Assembly: GCA_002366755.1 (NCBI GenBank)
Contig: DFBV01000091.1
Location: 6,228-14,544 of the forward strand
Source of the DNA: Anaerolineales bacterium UBA3071
GTDB lineage: Bacteria; Chloroflexota; Anaerolineae; UBA3071
Direction of reading: 5' to 3'
DNA: 8,317 nucleotides
Position numbers and translations under genes: made by a program. Positions 6,162-8,317 of this stretch are shown one piece after another. Under the pieces are notes generated by a model, which was given only the letters and a program-made list of their open reading frames with translations, did not search any database and was not told where the DNA came from. Positions within the stretch are counted from its first letter, which is position 1. Every line of letters begins with the position of its first letter.

Positions 6162-7013
6162 TTGCAGCTTAACTACTCCAACGACGTATCCTACTACACT
6201 TTCTCCAGCCTCAGCGCTTTCCCTGAGCTCATCCACGCCGTGTCCACGCGGCACGGTGGAGTGAGCCAGCCGCCGTTTGCCACGCTCAATCTGACCTGGG
6301 CTTCGGGAGATGATCCGCGGGCGGTAGAGGAAAACCACCGGCGGCTGTGCGCGGCACTGGGAATTGCGCGGGAGTCGCTGGTCTCGCCACGGCAAGTGCA
6401 CAGCGCCGAGGTGCGCCGCGTCGGTGCAGGAGACGGTGGGCGCTTCATCCCCGGCTGTGATGCGCTGATCACCGACGAGCCGGGGGTGCCCTTGCTGCTC
6501 CGCTTCGCCGACTGCGTGCCCATTCTGCTGTACGATCCACGGCGGAAGGCGATAGGTCTGGCACACGCTGGCTGGCGGGGCACCGTCGCTGGCATGGCTC
6601 AGGCGGCAGTACAGGCGATGGTGGAAGCACTGGGTTCGGCACCGGACGACCTGGTAGCTGCGCTCGGCCCGGCCATCGGCCCCTGCTGCTACGAGGTCGG
6701 GCCTGACGTGGCAGCGGCGGTGGAGGCAGCCTTCGGGCCGAACAACGGCCTGCTCCGGGCACCCCTCCGGTCAGCGGAAAAGCGGAAAACATCTTCCCTT
6801 CCCGCTCCTTACGCTCTTCCGCAAACATCCGGACCCGAATCACTGCACTTCGACCTGTGGTCGGCCAATGAGCGCCAACTGCGCAATGCGGGCGTACAGC
6901 AAATCGAAGTCGCTGGCCTCTGCACAGCCTGCCACCGCGACGAGTTCTACTCCTACCGCGCCGAGAACGGGCGCACCGGCCATCACTCCGCGCTGATCTG
7001 CCTGCGTGAATAG
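6162..7013 (+). CDS. pgeF: Peptidoglycan editing factor PgeF (YfiH/YlmD, laccase domain)
   Basis: This is a member of the YfiH/DUF152/LACC1 family. Family members act on purine nucleosides, and in E. coli PgeF keeps peptidoglycan composition correct by preventing misincorporation. From the TTG start the protein has 283 residues. Conserved blocks are VSTRHGGVS near the N-terminus, SPRQVHSAEV with H80, RFADCVPILLYDP with C118, and LAHAGWRGTVAG with H135; the His-Cys-His set forms the metal-binding active site. GPAIGPCCYEVG, HFDLWSANERQL, CT-x-C and FYSYRAENGRTGHHSA complete the fold. About residues 194-227 hold a low-complexity insert (SAEKRKTSSLPAPYALPQTS) encoded by a hairpin-forming sequence, placed where relatives run nearly directly from GLLR to the HFDLW block. 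Starting at GTG 6105 would add 19 residues encoded largely by repeat DNA. yggS and yggT follow, as in the ylmD-ylmE-ylmG cluster. Confidence 0.9.
   Translation: MQLNYSNDVSYYTFSSLSAFPELIHAVSTRHGGVSQPPFATLNLTWASGDDPRAVEENHRRLCAALGIARESLVSPRQVHSAEVRRVGAGDGGRFIPGCDALITDEPGVPLLLRFADCVPILLYDPRRKAIGLAHAGWRGTVAGMAQAAVQAMVEALGSAPDDLVAALGPAIGPCCYEVGPDVAAAVEAAFGPNNGLLRAPLRSAEKRKTSSLPAPYALPQTSGPESLHFDLWSANERQLRNAGVQQIEVAGLCTACHRDEFYSYRAENGRTGHHSALICLRE
6774..6822. repeat. Hairpin-forming insert inside pgeF
   Basis: GCGGAAAAGCG (6774-6784) and CGCTCTTCCGC (6812-6822) are 11-nt inverted arms with one mismatch, around a 27-nt loop. AGCGGAAA is also directly repeated (6773 and 6781). It encodes a Lys/Ser/Pro-rich segment not expected in PgeF. 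The unit is different from the heptad tracts; the true insertion boundaries may extend a few bases either side, possibly to the CCGG motifs at 6767 and 6829. Confidence 0.6.
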
Positions 7014-7018
7014 TCCGT

Positions 7019-7141
7019 CAATGCCACATTCCGCGTTGTAGCACGGAGAGAGGCTCGTAGTGCGCCACGGAGCGGAGCAGAGTGGCGCGAAACCGCACTC
7101 CGCTGCGCTTCGTGCGCGACTACGAACCTGATGTGACATTG
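7019..7141. repeat. 123-bp nested palindromic element (MITE-like or REP-like)
   Basis: The element is bounded by CAATGCCACAT (7019-7029) and ATGTGACATTG (7131-7141), inverted with 10 of 11 matches. Inside are perfect arms TCGTAGT (7055-7061) and ACTACGA (7119-7125), then a 19-nt pair at 7066-7084 and 7096-7114 with 16 matches. A competing local hairpin pairs GCGCCAC (7062-7068) with GTGGCGC (7082-7088). It begins 6 nt after the pgeF stop and carries no ORF of note. No target-site duplication is obvious. The RNA hairpin could protect or end the pgeF transcript, but there is no T-run. Confidence 0.7.
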
Positions 7142-7153
7142 CCAAAGTAAGGT

Positions 7154-7182
7154 TTGCTGAACGGCATTGCCTGTGGTATGAT
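7154..7182 (+). promoter_or_regulatory. Extended -10 promoter for the yggS-yggT unit
   Basis: TTGCTG (7154-7159), a 17-nt spacer and TATGAT (7177-7182), preceded by TGG (7174-7176) as in an extended -10. Transcription would start near 7189, just downstream of the palindromic element, making the downstream genes independent of pgeF. Confidence 0.6.
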
Positions 7183-7290
7183 TAACGTGTAGATGACAGC
7201 GGCCTAATTCGGCTGGTATCTGGCTTGCCAATCCGCCGGACGGCTCGACTGAGCGTTCGACCGAGCTCACGCCGAGGGCTCGCCGAAGTC
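7183..7290 (+). other. Structured leader upstream of the small ORF
   Basis: About 100 nt lie between the predicted transcription start and the ATG at 7291. It contains a local hairpin, CGGCTCGA (7241-7248) with TCGACCG (7257-7263), one bulged base and an 8-nt loop. GGCTTGCC (7222-7229) is perfectly complementary to GGCAAGCC (7331-7338) inside the small ORF, and CCGGCAAGCCGG there can also fold on itself. I recognise no known riboswitch or attenuator. Confidence 0.3.
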
Positions 7291-7395
7291 ATGGCTGTCC
7301 AGCGGAAGCAAGGGGTAAGAGCCATCATCCGGCAAGCCGGTCTGAGCGTGAACGAATTCGTGGGTCTGTTGCAGCAGATAGAGAACTGGAGATGA
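7291..7395 (+). CDS. Candidate 34-residue ORF overlapping yggS
   Basis: ATG 7291 opens a 34-residue reading frame ending in LLQQIENWR, whose TGA (7393-7395) overlaps the yggS ATG (7392-7394) in the classic ATGA arrangement. The peptide has a basic start (MAVQRKQGVR) followed by an apparently amphipathic helix (AIIRQAGLSVNEFVGLL). GAGGG at 7274-7278 could serve as a ribosome binding site, although 12 nt away. Codon third positions are mostly G or C, like the flanking genes. The frame is open further upstream to a stop at 7183-7185, but only with non-ATG starts. No function is recognised; it may be a leader peptide whose translation feeds yggS, or a small protein. Confidence 0.45.
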   Translation: MAVQRKQGVRAIIRQAGLSVNEFVGLLQQIENWR

Positions 7396-8081
7396 CAGCA
7401 GAGATCGAAGCTAACCTACAGGCGGTGCGGGAACGCATCGCTGCCACTGCCCGGCGAGTTGGCCGCAATCCAGCAGAGATCACGCTGGTGGCGGTGAGCA
7501 AGACCCGGCCGGTCGAAGTTATTCGCGCCGCCTACGAACTGGGACTGCGGGATTTCGGCGAGAACCGGATTGAGGAAGCGGAGACCAAGTTTGGCCTCTT
7601 GCCCGACGACATCCGCTGGCACATGGTGGGCCACGTGCAGAGCCGCAAGGCGGCGCGGGCCGTCACCCCCTACGTCCTCGTGCACTCGGTGGACAGGATG
7701 AAGCTGGCGCGGCGGCTGGATCGTTTCGCTGGCGAAGCCGGCCGCACGCTGCCCATCCTGCTGGAGGTCAACGTCTCCGGCGAGGCCAGCAAGTACGGTC
7801 TGCACCCGGCCGAGGTCGAACCGGCAGTGGAGGCCATGCGCGGCTTCGAGCACCTGCGCATTCAGGGGCTGATGACCATGGCCCCTATCGTGCCCGACCC
7901 AGAGGAGGCACGTCCCGTTTTCGTCGCCCTGCGTGCACTGCGACAGCGGCTAGTGCAGCACTTCCCCGACCTCGATTGGCGCCACCTATCCATGGGCATG
8001 ACCGACGACTTCGAGGTGGCTGTGGAAGAGGGCGCAACCATCGTTCGCATCGGCCGGGCCATCTTCGGAGAGAGACACTGA
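7392..8081 (+). CDS. yggS: YggS/YlmE family pyridoxal-phosphate homeostasis protein
   Basis: YggS-type proteins bind pyridoxal 5'-phosphate without catalysing a known reaction and buffer the vitamin B6 pool. The 229-residue protein folds as the alanine-racemase-type TIM barrel alone. K37 in VAVSKT is the expected PLP Schiff-base lysine. Further family marks are FGENR (55-59), WHMVGHVQSRKA (76-87), VNVSGEASKYG (127-136), GLMTMAP (159-165), LSMGMTDDFEVAVEEGATIVRIGRAIFG (199-226), where MGM-T/S-D-D and R219-G-R contact the phosphate. The ATG overlaps the small ORF stop by 4 nt. The only strong purine motif (GGAG, 7388-7391) touches the ATG directly, too close to act as a ribosome binding site, so coupled translation is likely. 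yggT begins 3 nt after the stop. Confidence 0.95.
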   Translation: MTAEIEANLQAVRERIAATARRVGRNPAEITLVAVSKTRPVEVIRAAYELGLRDFGENRIEEAETKFGLLPDDIRWHMVGHVQSRKAARAVTPYVLVHSVDRMKLARRLDRFAGEAGRTLPILLEVNVSGEASKYGLHPAEVEPAVEAMRGFEHLRIQGLMTMAPIVPDPEEARPVFVALRALRQRLVQHFPDLDWRHLSMGMTDDFEVAVEEGATIVRIGRAIFGERH

Positions 8082-8084
8082 GCT

Positions 8085-8317
8085 ATGTACACCCTCAGAC
8101 GCATCATCATCCTGCTGTTCGACCTGTACACCATGGCCATTCTGTTGCAGGTGCTGGGAAGCTGGCTGCTGGCCGCCCGGGTGCGGTTCCCGCTTTGGGC
8201 CTACAACGTGCTGCACGTCCTCGATCGCATCACCGCGCCCCTGCTGAACCCCATCCGCCGCGTCATCCCGCCGATAGCGGGGCTGGACCTGTCGCCCATC
8301 GTGGCCCTGGTGCTGTT
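8085..8317 (+). CDS. yggT: YggT/YlmG family membrane protein, 3'-truncated by the window edge
   Basis: Seventy-seven complete codons are visible. YggT proteins are small integral membrane proteins (usually 80-100 residues) with two hydrophobic segments; their role is poorly defined, with links to osmotic tolerance and, for plastid YlmG, nucleoid distribution. Here a first hydrophobic segment (about 6-31, IIILLFDLYTMAILLQVLGSW) is followed by the family signature APLLNPIRRVIPPIAGLDLSPIVALVL (51-77), which enters the second membrane segment as the window ends. The ATG lies 3 nt after the yggS stop, with GGAGAG (8067-8072) upstream inside yggS. No sepF lies between yggS and yggT. Confidence 0.92.
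   Translation, partial: MYTLRRIIILLFDLYTMAILLQVLGSWLLAARVRFPLWAYNVLHVLDRITAPLLNPIRRVIPPIAGLDLSPIVALVL

Noticed and set aside
7019..7141. The hairpin element as a tRNA or other known structured RNA
   Set aside because: No cloverleaf, conserved tRNA arms or known riboswitch core can be found; the simple nested dyads fit a repeat element.

Overview
This 8.3-kb window is ordinary bacterial chromosome. It is GC-rich, and every gene I can support lies on the + strand. The gene set is housekeeping plus one toxin-antitoxin pair: the tail of nrdR, a class II (B12-dependent) ribonucleotide reductase, a Phd/RelE-type pair, a membrane-anchored DUF218/YdcF protein, a B12-binding-like radical SAM protein, pgeF (ylmD), yggS (ylmE) and the start of yggT (ylmG). 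A class II reductase with a C-terminal cysteine tail, this radical SAM family, and abundant short heptameric repeats together suggest a Chloroflexota-like (Anaerolineae-type) lineage. That placement is inference; I could not run a taxonomic search.

Layout. Bases 1-2922 form a deoxynucleotide-synthesis unit: the repressor NrdR followed by the reductase it would be expected to control. Bases 2923-3580 hold a compact toxin-antitoxin operon with its own promoter, whose -10 lies inside a perfect 7-bp-arm palindrome. Bases 3619-4313 hold a DUF218 gene whose sigma70-like promoter ends only 6 nt before the ATG, which predicts a leaderless mRNA. Bases 4369-7013 hold the radical SAM gene and pgeF. After a 277-bp gap, bases 7291-8317 hold a candidate 34-residue ORF, yggS and yggT, apparently one tightly packed unit. 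pgeF-yggS-yggT corresponds to the ylmD-ylmE-ylmG part of the cell-division-linked cluster known from Gram-positive bacteria, here without sepF between yggS and yggT.

The most striking signal is repeat DNA, not a gene. At three places (4302-4365, 4936-5040, 6094-6149), and more weakly at a fourth (421-456), the sequence falls into consecutive 7-nt units of related sequence. Three of these tracts have dyad symmetry. One supplies the last codons and stop of the DUF218 gene, one supplies the stop of the radical SAM gene, and one sits in frame inside the radical SAM gene as 15 heptads (105 nt, 35 codons). A different hairpin-forming insert appears in frame inside pgeF, and a 123-bp nested palindromic element with 11-bp terminal inverted repeats begins 6 nt after the pgeF stop. 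The neighbourhood has been colonised by several classes of small palindromic or heptameric elements that tolerate, and apparently use, coding positions.
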